From assembly GCA_027073495.1 (NCBI GenBank), contig JALSVQ010000017.1:1-64000 (forward strand): a stretch of DNA of 64,000 bases, read 5' to 3'. This DNA is from Flavobacteriaceae bacterium. GTDB taxonomy: Bacteria; Bacteroidota; Bacteroidia; Flavobacteriales; Flavobacteriaceae. A program made the translations under genes and the position numbers. Under the pieces are notes generated by a model, which saw only the letters and a program-made list of their open reading frames with translations, searched no databases and was not told the origin of the DNA. Shown here in pieces: positions 17,196 to 25,197 of this stretch; position 1 is the first letter of the stretch, and the number at the start of each line of letters is the position of its first letter.

Positions 17196-17226
17196 AAAGC
17201 GCCAAAAATAATTTTTGACGCTTTTT
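17196..17226 (-). terminator. Terminator after the 162-residue barrel gene
   Basis: Inverted repeat AAAGCGCCAAAAAT / ATTTTTGACGCTTT (plus-strand reading). The single mismatch becomes a G-U pair on the minus strand, and the minus-strand tail is T-rich, so it ends the gene at 17241-17729. Confidence 0.75.
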
Positions 17227-17240
17227 ATATTTTTTGTTGA

Positions 17241-17729
17241 TTATTTAAATGTATAGCGTATTGCTACACCACCATTGATATGAAATCCATCATAAAAATC
17301 TCCAAAAGCAAATTCAGGTCTAGCATCTATAGATATAAGAATAGGAGAATCAAATTTATATTCTAAACCAACAGTTCCTCCTGCTACAATGTAAGTACCA
17401 CTATCGTTATAATCATAGTAACTATAATAGTATTTAGAGTCATATTTCCAAATACCAACACCACCACCAGCTCCATAAAACCAATTCATTTTATCTACAG
17501 ATTCAAAATTAAGAACTTTTTGATAATATGCATCTATTTTTATATCACTATATGTACTATATCCTCTCCACGAAACGCCTAATTCAATACGGCTTGAAGT
17601 ATCGAGTTTCTTTTGGTATGACGCGCCATAATAATTACCCAAACGTAAACCTATGGTATTATCTGCAATTTCCTGTGCATTAGTAAGTGTTGCTACTAAT
17701 AGAACTAAAACTAAAATTCCTTTTTTCAT
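17241..17729 (-). CDS. Small outer-membrane beta-barrel protein
   Basis: 162 residues with a signal peptide (MKKGILVLVLLVATLTNAQ) and a body of alternating beta strands rich in Tyr/Gly ('FYGAGGGVGIWKYDSKYYYSYYDYND', broken here for brevity), ending GGVAIRYTFK, a typical barrel C-terminus. No named family recognised. It has its own promoter (-7 element 17755-17762) and terminator. Its start faces the cytidine deaminase remnant. Confidence 0.8.
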   Translation of the reverse strand: MKKGILVLVLLVATLTNAQEIADNTIGLRLGNYYGASYQKKLDTSSRIELGVSWRGYSTYSDIKIDAYYQKVLNFESVDKMNWFYGAGGGVGIWKYDSKYYYSYYDYNDSGTYIVAGGTVGLEYKFDSPILISIDARPEFAFGDFYDGFHINGGVAIRYTFK

Positions 17730-17754
17730 TATTTTTTTTTTTGATTTATAGAAA

Positions 17755-17762
17755 CAAAGATA
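17755..17762 (-). promoter_or_regulatory. -7 element of the small barrel gene
   Basis: TATCTTTG on the minus strand, exact match, 25 bases before the ATG at 17729. Confidence 0.65.
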
Positions 17763-17795
17763 TAAATTTTAATCAATAAACTGGTATTTTTAATT

Positions 17796-18122
17796 AAAGT
17801 AGCTTGTGATAAAGCGTACGCTCCCTATTCAAAGTTTAAAGTAGGTGTGGCATTATTATTAGAAAAAGGCAAAATAATATTGGGTAACAATCAAGAAAAT
17901 GCTGCTTACCCTTCAGGAATGTGCGCAGAGCGTGTAGCCATTTGGAAAGCGCATTCCGATTTTCCAGATGTCAAAATGGTTAAAATGGCACTAACCATAA
18001 AATCAGAGAAACAAGTGATTAAATCACCCGTTCCTCCTTGTGGTGCTTGCAGACAATCCATTGCTGAATACGAAGTGAAACAAAAAAGCCCTATAGTCAA
18101 TTTATTCTCGAATATTGGCTAA
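17796..18122 (+). pseudogene. cdd: Cytidine deaminase remnant, truncated at both ends
   Basis: The translated frame contains the complete zinc and catalytic core of cytidine deaminase: 'AYAPYSKFKVGVALLL', 'NAAYPSGMCAERVAIW' (Cys ligand and catalytic Glu), 'VPPCGACRQSIAEYE' (two Cys ligands). No ATG precedes the core: the frame is blocked by TAA at 17763 and only a GTG at 17847 is available, which would remove the 'YAPYSKF' strand. The usual ~30 N-terminal residues are absent, and the C-terminus stops at 'SPIVNLFSNIG' where homologues continue about 25 residues to a 'LLPFMF' end. Its upstream sequence is the promoter of a divergent gene. I read it as an internal fragment left by deletions, recent because the core is undamaged. 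Confidence 0.75.
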
Positions 18123-18260
18123 TTTTTATTTTAATATGTTATTCAAATAAATTCAAACAAGGACTAGACCCCATTTCAACCCTATCACAACTTGTTTTTC
18201 TCATTTTTATTAAGATGTTTGTCGTCCTGAATAACAGGAATAACTTTAAATAATTTTAGA

Positions 18261-18674
18261 ATGAAAAAATTAATGAAATCCGTAGTTGTAGCACTTCTTT
18301 TTGTGGCTACATTACAAGCACAAGAACTAAACAGTATTTCTAATACTGTAGTTAACGTAGAAAAAATGGGAATTTTTGAATTTCAAGAAAAGACCATAGA
18401 TTATGGTGTTATTAAGAAAAATGCTGATGGTGCCCGTGAATTTACATTTAAAAATGTAGGGCAAGCACCTATTATTATCACCAAAGTAAAAGCAAGTTGT
18501 GGTTGTACAGTACCTACTAAGCCTGCAAAAGCTATTATGCCAGGAGAAAAAGCTGTTATCAAAGTATCTTATGATACCAAAAGATTGGGTGCTTTTTCAA
18601 AAACGATTACGGTATCTTCTAATGCAAAACAAAAACAATATGTTTTGCATATCAAAGGAACAGTAGTACAATAA
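18261..18674 (+). CDS. DUF1573-family secreted protein
   Basis: 137 residues with a signal peptide (about 1-20, ending LQAQ) and one immunoglobulin-like DUF1573 domain: 'IDYGVIKKNADGAREFTFKNVGQAPIIIT', then 'SCGCTVPTKP' and 'MPGEKAVIKVSYDT', all diagnostic of the family (quoted in parts). These abundant periplasmic or surface proteins of Bacteroidota have no settled function. Monocistronic, followed by a very strong terminator. Confidence 0.93.
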   Translation: MKKLMKSVVVALLFVATLQAQELNSISNTVVNVEKMGIFEFQEKTIDYGVIKKNADGAREFTFKNVGQAPIIITKVKASCGCTVPTKPAKAIMPGEKAVIKVSYDTKRLGAFSKTITVSSNAKQKQYVLHIKGTVVQ

Positions 18675-18682
18675 GGCAATAA

Positions 18683-18727
18683 AAAAGAGTCAACAAAAGA
18701 ATAATTATTTTGTTGACTCTTTTTTGT
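18683..18727 (+). terminator. Strong terminator after the DUF1573 gene
   Basis: Perfect 16-bp stem AAAAGAGTCAACAAAA (18683-18698) / TTTTGTTGACTCTTTT (18708-18723), then T residues. Confidence 0.92.
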
Positions 18728-18921
18728 TTACACTATTGCAATATAGTGTTGTCCGACTAAAATCATTCCATTTTCTGTGAAGTCAATCTATTATCTCATG
18801 TGTTCTAACGAAGCGGTCTTTTGTCTTTTATCGAATACTAATGTGAATTTATAAACTATTACAATAGTCTTTTACTATTAAATTTACTAATTTGCACAAG
18901 TCTTAAACTTTAAAATACCAA

Positions 18922-19977
18922 ATGCAAAAACTATTATTAACCCTTTTCTTATGCTTTAGTAGTATAGCAAACGCACAATTTATCTTTTCGGGAAAAGTAA
19001 ATGCTGATTTTCAAGACGCTACCGCATACTTAAGTATAGTGGATGATTGTAATAAGAAATCACTATTTATAACCGAAGCGATACTTATGGAAGCGCCAGT
19101 TGATAGTGTTGGAAGTTTTAATTTTCAAGGAACTATTCTTGACCAGAAAAATAAGATTTACAAAATACATATTGACAAATGCAATGAGAATGTCACCGAT
19201 TTTAAGCATTTAATGAATCATTGTGATGCGAGTCGTGAGATTCTTTTCATTGCGAATGTTAATGATAGCATTTTCTTTCCATTAAATGATTTGGAACAAG
19301 TTTTTTGTACTGTGAGCACTAAAAAATCATATCATAATGCCTTGTTAGAAATAGATGACTTACACGAAAAACTCTTTGCAGATTTACAATTTTCAAAAAG
19401 TGATTTGCAACGTCATACCATCTACAAAAACCATTTTTTGAGCTTACAAAAATTTGCTAAAACCTTTCACGAACCTCTTGCTGAACTGTATGCTTTTCAG
19501 TTGTATGCCGATGAAAAATCGTTTAGTCGTACAGCGTATTTAAAAGATTTAAAAAAATCAAATTATTATAAAGAACTTCTTTTACAGCTAAAGAAAAAGT
19601 ATCCTAAATCTACTTATCTAACGAATTATCAATATGCTCTGAAACGAGATAAACACCCTTTTCTTGACAAAAGTGCTGTTTTTTCCAAAAAAACACTATT
19701 TATTGTATTATTTATATCACTTTTAATTAATGTGCTATTTTTTTATAAGCAGTTCCAATCTAAAAATAAAATAAAGCATAAAGAAGTAGATTACAAGAAA
19801 GTATTGACCAATCAAGAACAAAAAGTTTTTGAATTAATGTTATCGCAATCAAACAAAGAGATTGCAGCATCATTATTTGTAAGTGTGAGCACAGTCAAAA
19901 CGCATATCAATAATATTTACTCCAAATTAGGTATTGCTTCACGTCGCGAAATCGAACACTTTTTTAATGCCGATTAA
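18922..19977 (+). CDS. Membrane-anchored LuxR-type regulator with extracytoplasmic domain
   Basis: 351 residues. A signal peptide (MQKLLLTLFLCFSSIANAQ) precedes a ~245-residue extracytoplasmic domain with a beta-rich start resembling the DUF4369 domain ('FIFSGKVNADFQDATAYLSI') and a helical remainder. One membrane helix (about 255-275: FIVLFISLLINVLFFY) leads to a short linker and a C-terminal GerE helix-turn-helix (about 292-348: 'LTNQEQKVFELMLSQSNKEIAASLF', 'STVKTHINNIYSKLGI'; quoted in parts). The layout implies one-component signalling across the inner membrane. Alone on its strand; targets unknown. Confidence 0.88.
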   Translation: MQKLLLTLFLCFSSIANAQFIFSGKVNADFQDATAYLSIVDDCNKKSLFITEAILMEAPVDSVGSFNFQGTILDQKNKIYKIHIDKCNENVTDFKHLMNHCDASREILFIANVNDSIFFPLNDLEQVFCTVSTKKSYHNALLEIDDLHEKLFADLQFSKSDLQRHTIYKNHFLSLQKFAKTFHEPLAELYAFQLYADEKSFSRTAYLKDLKKSNYYKELLLQLKKKYPKSTYLTNYQYALKRDKHPFLDKSAVFSKKTLFIVLFISLLINVLFFYKQFQSKNKIKHKEVDYKKVLTNQEQKVFELMLSQSNKEIAASLFVSVSTVKTHINNIYSKLGIASRREIEHFFNAD

Positions 19978-19991
19978 AAAATTTATTTCTT

Positions 19992-19999
19992 TATATTTG
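19992..19999 (+). promoter_or_regulatory. -7 element of asnS
   Basis: TATATTTG, exact match, 23 bases before the asnS ATG at 20023. Confidence 0.6.
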
Positions 20000-20022
20000 C
20001 CCTTTAATCTTAATACAAGCAC

Positions 20023-21450
20023 ATGGCATCTATAAAAGAGATATTGGCACTAGCGCCAACAGAACAAGAAATAGCAATTAACGGTTGGGTACGTACTTTT
20101 AGAAGTAATCGTTTTGTAGCACTAAATGATGGTTCTACAATACACAATATACAATGTGTGCTAGATTTTGAAAACTATGAAGAAGCACTACTTAAACGCA
20201 TAACTACAGGAGCATCACTAGCTGTTATAGGTAAACTGGTAGCGAGTCAAGGAAAAGGGCAAAAAGTAGAGTTACAAGTAGAAAAACTTACTATTTTAGG
20301 AGATTCTGATCCTGATAAATACCCGATACAACCAAAACGCCATACTTTGGAGTTTTTGCGAGAAAATGCCCATCTTCGTGTGCGAACCAATACGTTTTCT
20401 GCAGTGATGCGCGTGCGTTCAACACTAGCTTTTGCAGTACATCAATATTTTCAAGAGCATGGATTTTTCTATGTAAACACACCTATTATCACAGGTTCAG
20501 ATGCCGAAGGAGCAGGAGAAATGTTTCGTGTCACCAATTTAGATTTAAACAATATTCCTAAAGCAGAAGATGGTAAAATAGACACAAGAAAAGACTTTTT
20601 TGGAAAAGAAACAAACCTTACTGTTTCGGGACAATTAGAAGCCGAGACCTATGCTATGGGTCTTGGAAAAGTATACACTTTTGGTCCTACTTTTAGAGCA
20701 GAAAATTCCAATACAACACGCCACTTGGCAGAATTTTGGATGATAGAACCTGAAGTAGCATTCAATGATTTGGAAGATAATATGACGCTTGCCGAAGACT
20801 TTATAAAATATGTATTAAAATACACTTTGGAGCACTGTGAAGCTGATTTAGCCTTTTTAGAGCAACGTTTAATACAAGAAGAAAAGTCAAAACCACAAAA
20901 AGACCGCAGTGATATGCCATTGCTAGAAAAACTACGTTTTGTTGTCGATAATGATTTTGTACGTCTTTCATACACCGATGCTATAGAAATATTGAAAAAC
21001 TCAAAACCCAATAAGAAAAAGAAATTTCAATTTCCTGTTAATGAATGGGGCGTTGATTTGCAAAGTGAACATGAGCGCTTTTTGGTAGAAAAACATTTTA
21101 AAAAACCCGTAGTTTTATTTGATTATCCAGCAAACATCAAAGCATTTTATATGCGTATGAACGAAGATGGTAAAACCGTTCGTGCTATGGATGTACTTTT
21201 CCCTGGTATTGGAGAAATGGTTGGTGGTTCACAACGTGAAGAACGTTTGGATGTGCTCCAAGAAAAAATGAAAACGATCGGTATTGACCAAGAAGAATTA
21301 TATTGGTATTTAGATACGCGCCGATTTGGCTCTGCTGTACATTCAGGCTTTGGATTAGGTTTTGAACGTTTGGTGCTTTTTGCTACTGGAATGGGTAATA
21401 TACGTGATGTGATACCTTATCCACGTTACCCTAAAAATGCAGCCTTTTAA
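20023..21450 (+). CDS. asnS: Asparaginyl-tRNA synthetase
   Basis: 475 residues; charges tRNA-Asn in the cytoplasm. N-terminal OB-fold anticodon-binding domain (about 1-105: '[20 protein letters not shown]'), then the class IIb catalytic core with motif 2 '[21 protein letters not shown]' (in part) and motif 3 '[12 protein letters not shown]'. The ~70-residue insertion with '[17 protein letters not shown]' is normal for bacterial AsnRS. Full length. A window-spanning consensus promoter of the next gene begins directly after it, so it is probably monocistronic. Confidence 0.98.
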   Translation: MASIKEILALAPTEQEIAINGWVRTFRSNRFVALNDGSTIHNIQCVLDFENYEEALLKRITTGASLAVIGKLVASQGKGQKVELQVEKLTILGDSDPDKYPIQPKRHTLEFLRENAHLRVRTNTFSAVMRVRSTLAFAVHQYFQEHGFFYVNTPIITGSDAEGAGEMFRVTNLDLNNIPKAEDGKIDTRKDFFGKETNLTVSGQLEAETYAMGLGKVYTFGPTFRAENSNTTRHLAEFWMIEPEVAFNDLEDNMTLAEDFIKYVLKYTLEHCEADLAFLEQRLIQEEKSKPQKDRSDMPLLEKLRFVVDNDFVRLSYTDAIEILKNSKPNKKKKFQFPVNEWGVDLQSEHERFLVEKHFKKPVVLFDYPANIKAFYMRMNEDGKTVRAMDVLFPGIGEMVGGSQREERLDVLQEKMKTIGIDQEELYWYLDTRRFGSAVHSGFGLGFERLVLFATGMGNIRDVIPYPRYPKNAAF

Positions 21451-21475
21451 AAGTCGAAAATAAGATATAAAACAT

Positions 21476-21506
21476 TTTGATTTTTCAATCAAATTTAGTA
21501 TATTTG
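21476..21506 (+). promoter_or_regulatory. Promoter of the SPFH gene
   Basis: TTTG (21476-21479), exactly 19 bases, TATATTTG (21499-21506): complete consensus, 34 bases before the ATG. Confidence 0.82.
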
Positions 21507-21540
21507 AGCAGATATAAACATAAATTTAAAACAAACAACT

Positions 21541-22449
21541 ATGGGGCCATTTTTAGGATTTTTATTAATTTTAGTGCTAATAACGATAATTTCCACAGCA
21601 TTTACAGTAAAACAACAAACGGCTGTAATCACGGAACTTTTTGGGAAATTCAAATCGATAAGACAAGCAGGGTTACACTTCAAGGTGCCTTTTTTTGAAC
21701 GTATAGCGGGTAGAATAAGTTTAAAAATACAACAGCTAGACGTAATAGTAGAAACAAAAACAAAAGATGATGTATTTGTACATCTTAAAATATCTGTTCA
21801 GTTTTTGGTGCAACGTGAGCATGTATATGATGCATTCTATAAGCTTCAAAATCCGCATGAGCAAATTACAGCATTTATTTTTGACGTAGTACGTGCAGAA
21901 GTGCCAAAAATGATATTGGATGATGTTTTTGAGAAAAAAGAAGAAATAGCACTAGCAATACAACGTGACCTTAAGGAAGCGATGCTTAATTATGGTTATG
22001 ATATCATTAAAGCTTTAGTAACAGATATTGACCCAGATGAAAATGTAAAAATAGCGATGAACCGTATTAATGCGGCAGAACGTGAAAAAGTTGCAGCACA
22101 ACATGAGGGAGACGCTCAACGTATTTTGATAGTAGAACGTGCCAAAGCCGAAGCAGAAAGCAAAAGGCTACAAGGTAAAGGTATAGCTGATCAACGTAGA
22201 GAAATAGCACGCGGTTTGGAAGAATCTGTAGATGTATTGAACCGTGCAGGTATTAACTCACAAGAAGCATCAGCATTGATTGTTATTACACAACACTATG
22301 ATACTTTGCAAAGTATTGGTGCAGATACCAATTCAAACTTAATACTTTTACCAAACAATCCAACGGCAGCCTCTGGTCTGTTGACTGATATGGTAACGAG
22401 TTTGGTAGCAGCAAACAAAATGAATGATGCAGAGAAGAAAAATAAGTAA
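21541..22449 (+). CDS. SPFH/Band 7 (stomatin-like) membrane protein
   Basis: 302 residues. N-terminal membrane segment (about 3-21), then the Band 7 domain (about 25-175: 'VKQQTAVITELFGKFKSIRQAGLHFKVPF' region, 'DDVFVHLKISVQFLV', 'VRAEVPKMILDDVFEKK'; quoted in parts), followed by an Ala/Glu-rich coiled coil (about 175-235: AAEREKVAAQHEGDAQRILI) and a C-terminal 'LLPNNPTAASGLL'. SPFH proteins form oligomeric cages in the inner membrane and organise proteases or lipid domains. No NfeD partner is adjacent. A terminator follows. Confidence 0.95.
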   Translation: MGPFLGFLLILVLITIISTAFTVKQQTAVITELFGKFKSIRQAGLHFKVPFFERIAGRISLKIQQLDVIVETKTKDDVFVHLKISVQFLVQREHVYDAFYKLQNPHEQITAFIFDVVRAEVPKMILDDVFEKKEEIALAIQRDLKEAMLNYGYDIIKALVTDIDPDENVKIAMNRINAAEREKVAAQHEGDAQRILIVERAKAEAESKRLQGKGIADQRREIARGLEESVDVLNRAGINSQEASALIVITQHYDTLQSIGADTNSNLILLPNNPTAASGLLTDMVTSLVAANKMNDAEKKNK

Positions 22450-22470
22450 TTATTTTTAACAATATTTCAA

Positions 22471-22498
22471 AGCGTGTATGATATACACGCTTTTTTTA
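22471..22498 (+). terminator. Terminator after the SPFH gene
   Basis: Nine-bp stem AGCGTGTAT (22471-22479) / ATACACGCT (22483-22491), then seven T. It overlaps the in-frame ATG at 22478, which therefore cannot be the start of the next gene. Confidence 0.88.
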
Positions 22499-22506
22499 TA
22501 CCTTTG
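22499..22506 (+). promoter_or_regulatory. -7 element immediately before the 82-residue gene
   Basis: TACCTTTG, exact TAnnTTTG, then TTTT and the ATG at 22511. Predicts a leaderless transcript. Confidence 0.6.
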
Positions 22507-22510
22507 TTTT

Positions 22511-22759
22511 ATGAAACGTTTTCTACAAATATTCTTTTTAGCAAATATTATACTCTTAGTTTTTGGCTATTATATCAAGGCTGATGATATCATTCAAGGC
22601 AATCGTTATATTGGTATAGCAGTGGTTGTGTTTGCTTTTGTGTTTTTACCTTTATTTCTTTACTATCGCTATAAAGGGCGGACATTGAAAGAATATACTG
22701 ATTTGGATAAACTTATACGTGAACATTCTGAAATCTATCCTAAAGATAAGCAAGAATAA
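22511..22759 (+). CDS. Small two-helix membrane protein
   Basis: 82 residues from the ATG at 22511 (MKRFLQIFFLANIILLV). Two membrane helices (about 5-22 and 32-53) and a charged cytoplasmic tail with 'KEYTDLDKLIREHSEIY'. I chose this start over the ATG 33 bases upstream because the terminator and promoter occupy that stretch. No family recognised; no functional hint from neighbours. Confidence 0.75.
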   Translation: MKRFLQIFFLANIILLVFGYYIKADDIIQGNRYIGIAVVVFAFVFLPLFLYYRYKGRTLKEYTDLDKLIREHSEIYPKDKQE

Positions 22760-22790
22760 GGATTTTCTTATAAAAAATATATACACAAAA

Positions 22791-22815
22791 AAAGACCATC
22801 AATTTGATGGTCTTT
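22791..22815. terminator. Bidirectional terminator between the small membrane gene and rpmA
   Basis: Stem AAAGACCATC / GATGGTCTTT with A-run before and T-rich sequence after; serves the plus-strand gene and, with a better T-run, rpmA on the minus strand. Confidence 0.85.
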
Positions 22816-22837
22816 GTTGTTGTTGTTTTGTTTGCTA

Positions 22838-23098
22838 TTAAGCCTCAAAAGGAACAATAGAAACATAAGATTTGTTATCTCTCTTTTTAGTGAATTTCAC
22901 TAATCCATCAACTTTGGCGTGCAATGTATGGTCTTTTCCCATATATACATTTTCACCAGGATGATGTTGTGTTCCGCGTTGTCTAATAATGATGTTACCA
23001 GCAATAGCTGCTTGGCCACCAAATATTTTTACACCGAGTCTTTTACTTTCTGACTCTCTACCATTCTTCGAACTACCTACACCTTTCTTATGTGCCAT
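22838..23098 (-). CDS. rpmA: 50S ribosomal protein L27
   Basis: 86 residues. Starts [20 protein letters not shown], the mature bacterial L27 N-terminus that reaches the peptidyl-transferase centre, with '[22 protein letters not shown]' (in part) in the core. No extra N-terminal leader, unlike Firmicutes. Second gene of the rplU-rpmA operon, 46 bases after rplU. Confidence 0.98.
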   Translation of the reverse strand: MAHKKGVGSSKNGRESESKRLGVKIFGGQAAIAGNIIIRQRGTQHHPGENVYMGKDHTLHAKVDGLVKFTKKRDNKSYVSIVPFEA

Positions 23099-23144
23099 AA
23101 TGTTTTATGTTTTAGGTTAATTATTTTATTTAATAAAAATCAGA

Positions 23145-23879
23145 TTACGCTTTACCGCCATCTAATTCATCTTGCCATTTTTTTAAAGCATCCCAATCAC
23201 CTTCTGCAGCCATTTTAGCTTGTGCAGGCCAAGTTGTTGGGTCGTGCATTCTATATCTGCTACCTGCAGCATCTAAGATAGCTTGGATATCTGCTAAATC
23301 TGCAGCAGCTAATTTTGCAAATGTTTCAAAACCTCCATCGGTTAATAAACCTGCTATTTTTGGCCCAATACCTTCTATTTTTTTAAGATCATCACCTTTG
23401 CTAACTTTTTTTGTAGCTTTTTCTTTGGTAGCTGGTTTTTCAGCTTTAACAGCAGTTTCTTTTTTCACTGGGTTTTTAGCAGCTGGTTTTACAGCGGCAA
23501 CCGTTTCTTTTTTTACTGCTTTTTTAGCAACTGGTTTAGCTTTAGCAGCTTTTTTAGTTGATTTGTGACCAGAAGCAACAATGCTTTCGATAACTAATTC
23601 AGTTAAATACTGACGGTGTCCATTTCTAAGTTTGTAACCTTTTCTTCTTTTCTTTTTGAAAACGATTACTTTATCTCCTTTTAAGTGTTTTACCACCTTG
23701 GCAGTCACTGCTGCTCCTTCGATAGCTGGGGCGCCAATGGTTACTGCTCCATCATCTATAAGAAGTACATTATCAAAGGTCACATTTGCGCCTTCATCTT
23801 CTTTTAAACGATGTACAAATAACTTTTGATCTTTAGCAACTTTAAATTGCTGCCCTGCTATTTCCACTATTGCGTACAT
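23145..23879 (-). CDS. rplU: 50S ribosomal protein L21 with long C-terminal helix-hairpin-helix extension
   Basis: 244 residues, against about 103 for classical L21. Residues 1-100 are a normal L21 ([19 protein letters not shown], then '[17 protein letters not shown]'). A Lys/Ala/Pro-rich linker of about 65 residues follows (repeats of [16 protein letters not shown]), then a folded domain with a helix-hairpin-helix motif '[15 protein letters not shown]' and '[21 protein letters not shown]', ending '[16 protein letters not shown]'. The hairpin resembles DUF4332/nucleic-acid-binding HhH domains. I believe similar tails occur in other Flavobacteriia, so it is probably not a misassembly. The continuous frame has no internal break. 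Confidence 0.95.
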   Translation of the reverse strand: MYAIVEIAGQQFKVAKDQKLFVHRLKEDEGANVTFDNVLLIDDGAVTIGAPAIEGAAVTAKVVKHLKGDKVIVFKKKRRKGYKLRNGHRQYLTELVIESIVASGHKSTKKAAKAKPVAKKAVKKETVAAVKPAAKNPVKKETAVKAEKPATKEKATKKVSKGDDLKKIEGIGPKIAGLLTDGGFETFAKLAAADLADIQAILDAAGSRYRMHDPTTWPAQAKMAAEGDWDALKKWQDELDGGKA

Positions 23880-24189
23880 ATAATACAGTTTAATTTGTTA
23901 TTAAATACATTAAAAATTGTCTGCAAAGATAATAAAAATAATTAAAACACAATATTGTTTTTAATTATTTAAAACTTAAACGTTTTAAATAAAGCTAAAT
24001 AATTCTTTGCAAGAATATGTTTATTCTAAAAAAAATGCTACTTCAAAAGCACACTTCAATTGAGTACGATGTGTTTTTTGAGGGGAATCACATCAGAAGC
24101 TATTTTTGAGAGGAAAATAGTGTTAAGTTTTGAAGGGCTGTCTAATGACAACCCTTCTTTAATTATATGTACCGCTACAGATAGACAAA
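23880..24189. other. Intergenic region between korB and rplU
   Basis: 310 bases between two minus-strand operons. It contains the rplU promoter (23924-23931) and a hairpin AAGGGCTGTC (24133-24142) / GACAACCCTT (24147-24156) whose one mismatch is a G-U pair on the minus strand; this may end the kor transcript, although no clear T-run follows. A 30-codon frame at 24018-24110 has no other support. I see nothing else. Confidence 0.55.
23924..23931 (-). promoter_or_regulatory. -7 element of rplU-rpmA
   Basis: TATCTTTG on the minus strand, with TATTG about 18 bases upstream; 45 bases before the rplU ATG. Confidence 0.6.
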
Positions 24190-25197
24190 TTACACTTCGT
24201 AGGTTTCTCCACTAAAAAACAAATCATCTACTTTAGTAAATTTAGAATTTGCCTTAACTTCTTTGGTTAAAGCATCTTCACGTTGTTCATAGGTTAACTC
24301 TTCAGAAGCTCTAATAATACCCGTAACCATTGGATATTCTAATTTTGCCAACATGGTATGCAATGTATTATCGTGTTCTTTTGCATTATGAATTAATATA
24401 TCTTCTTCTTTAACACCATTTTCGCCAATAGTAACAACTTCTAATTTTAATCCGTTAAGTATTAAACCTTTGTTTTTTTCTTTACCAAAAATCATTGGTT
24501 TTCCATGCTCAACAAGTAGTTGTTTATCTTCTCTAACCGTTTTATCTGTATATTGTGTAAAACATCCATCATTAAAAATAACACAATTTTGCATCACTTC
24601 TATTAAAGACGTTCCTTGAAATTTTTCCGCTTCAATAAAAGTTTTAGTCATTTCTTTAGGATTATTTCCTGCTAATCGCGCAAAGAATCGCGCATTAGCT
24701 CCCATTGCTAAAACACCAGGAGAAAACGGTGGTTGTGTATTTCCGTAAGGTGAAGTTTTTGTTTTTTGACCGATTAATGAAGTTGGCGAAAATTGCCCTT
24801 TGGTCAAACCATAAATTTCATTATTAAAAAGAATAATATTAATGTTAACATTTCTTCTTAACACATGTATAAAATGATTTCCTCCAATAGCCAATGAATC
24901 ACCATCACCTGTTATAGTCCAAACACTTAATTCTGGATTGGCTAGTTTAGTACCAGTAGCAATTGCAGCTGCTCTACCGTGAATACTATGCATCCCATAA
25001 GTATCCATATAATACGGAAAACGCGAAGAACACCCAATACCAGATATAAATACCACATCTTCTTTTTTTATGCCCATTTCAGGAAGTGCTTTTTGCATCG
25101 ATCTTAAAATTACATAGTCATCACAACCAGGACACCATCTTACTTCTTGATCACTTGCAAAATCTTTAAATGTATATTTTTTTACTGCTGTATCCAT
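24190..25197 (-). CDS. korB: 2-oxoacid:ferredoxin oxidoreductase subunit beta (probably 2-oxoglutarate)
   Basis: 335 residues. Contains the thiamine-pyrophosphate motif 'TGDGDSLAIGGNH..' ending in 'NNEIYGLTKGQ', the first cluster cysteines 'WCPGCDDY' and 'GIGCSSR', and a third cysteine in 'VMQNCVIFNDGC', as in the beta subunits that carry TPP and one [4Fe-4S] cluster. With KorA it oxidatively decarboxylates a 2-oxoacid with CoA and reduces ferredoxin. Genes of this pair in Flavobacteriia are annotated as 2-oxoglutarate oxidoreductase; pyruvate cannot be excluded from sequence by eye. Start overlaps the korA stop (TAATG). Confidence 0.93.
   Translation of the reverse strand: MDTAVKKYTFKDFASDQEVRWCPGCDDYVILRSMQKALPEMGIKKEDVVFISGIGCSSRFPYYMDTYGMHSIHGRAAAIATGTKLANPELSVWTITGDGDSLAIGGNHFIHVLRRNVNINIILFNNEIYGLTKGQFSPTSLIGQKTKTSPYGNTQPPFSPGVLAMGANARFFARLAGNNPKEMTKTFIEAEKFQGTSLIEVMQNCVIFNDGCFTQYTDKTVREDKQLLVEHGKPMIFGKEKNKGLILNGLKLEVVTIGENGVKEEDILIHNAKEHDNTLHTMLAKLEYPMVTGIIRASEELTYEQREDALTKEVKANSKFTKVDDLFFSGETYEV

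Noticed and set aside
18727-18746. Palindrome ACACTAT-N6-ATAGTGT as an operator for the LuxR-type gene
   Set aside because: It directly follows a strong terminator, is about 175 bases from the start, and lacks any supporting promoter geometry.
22478-22510. Start of the small membrane protein at ATG 22478
   Set aside because: It lies inside the stem of the SPFH terminator and upstream of the promoter element for the gene.
24018-24110. 30-codon open frame in the korB-rplU gap
   Set aside because: No promoter, no conserved feature and length expected by chance.
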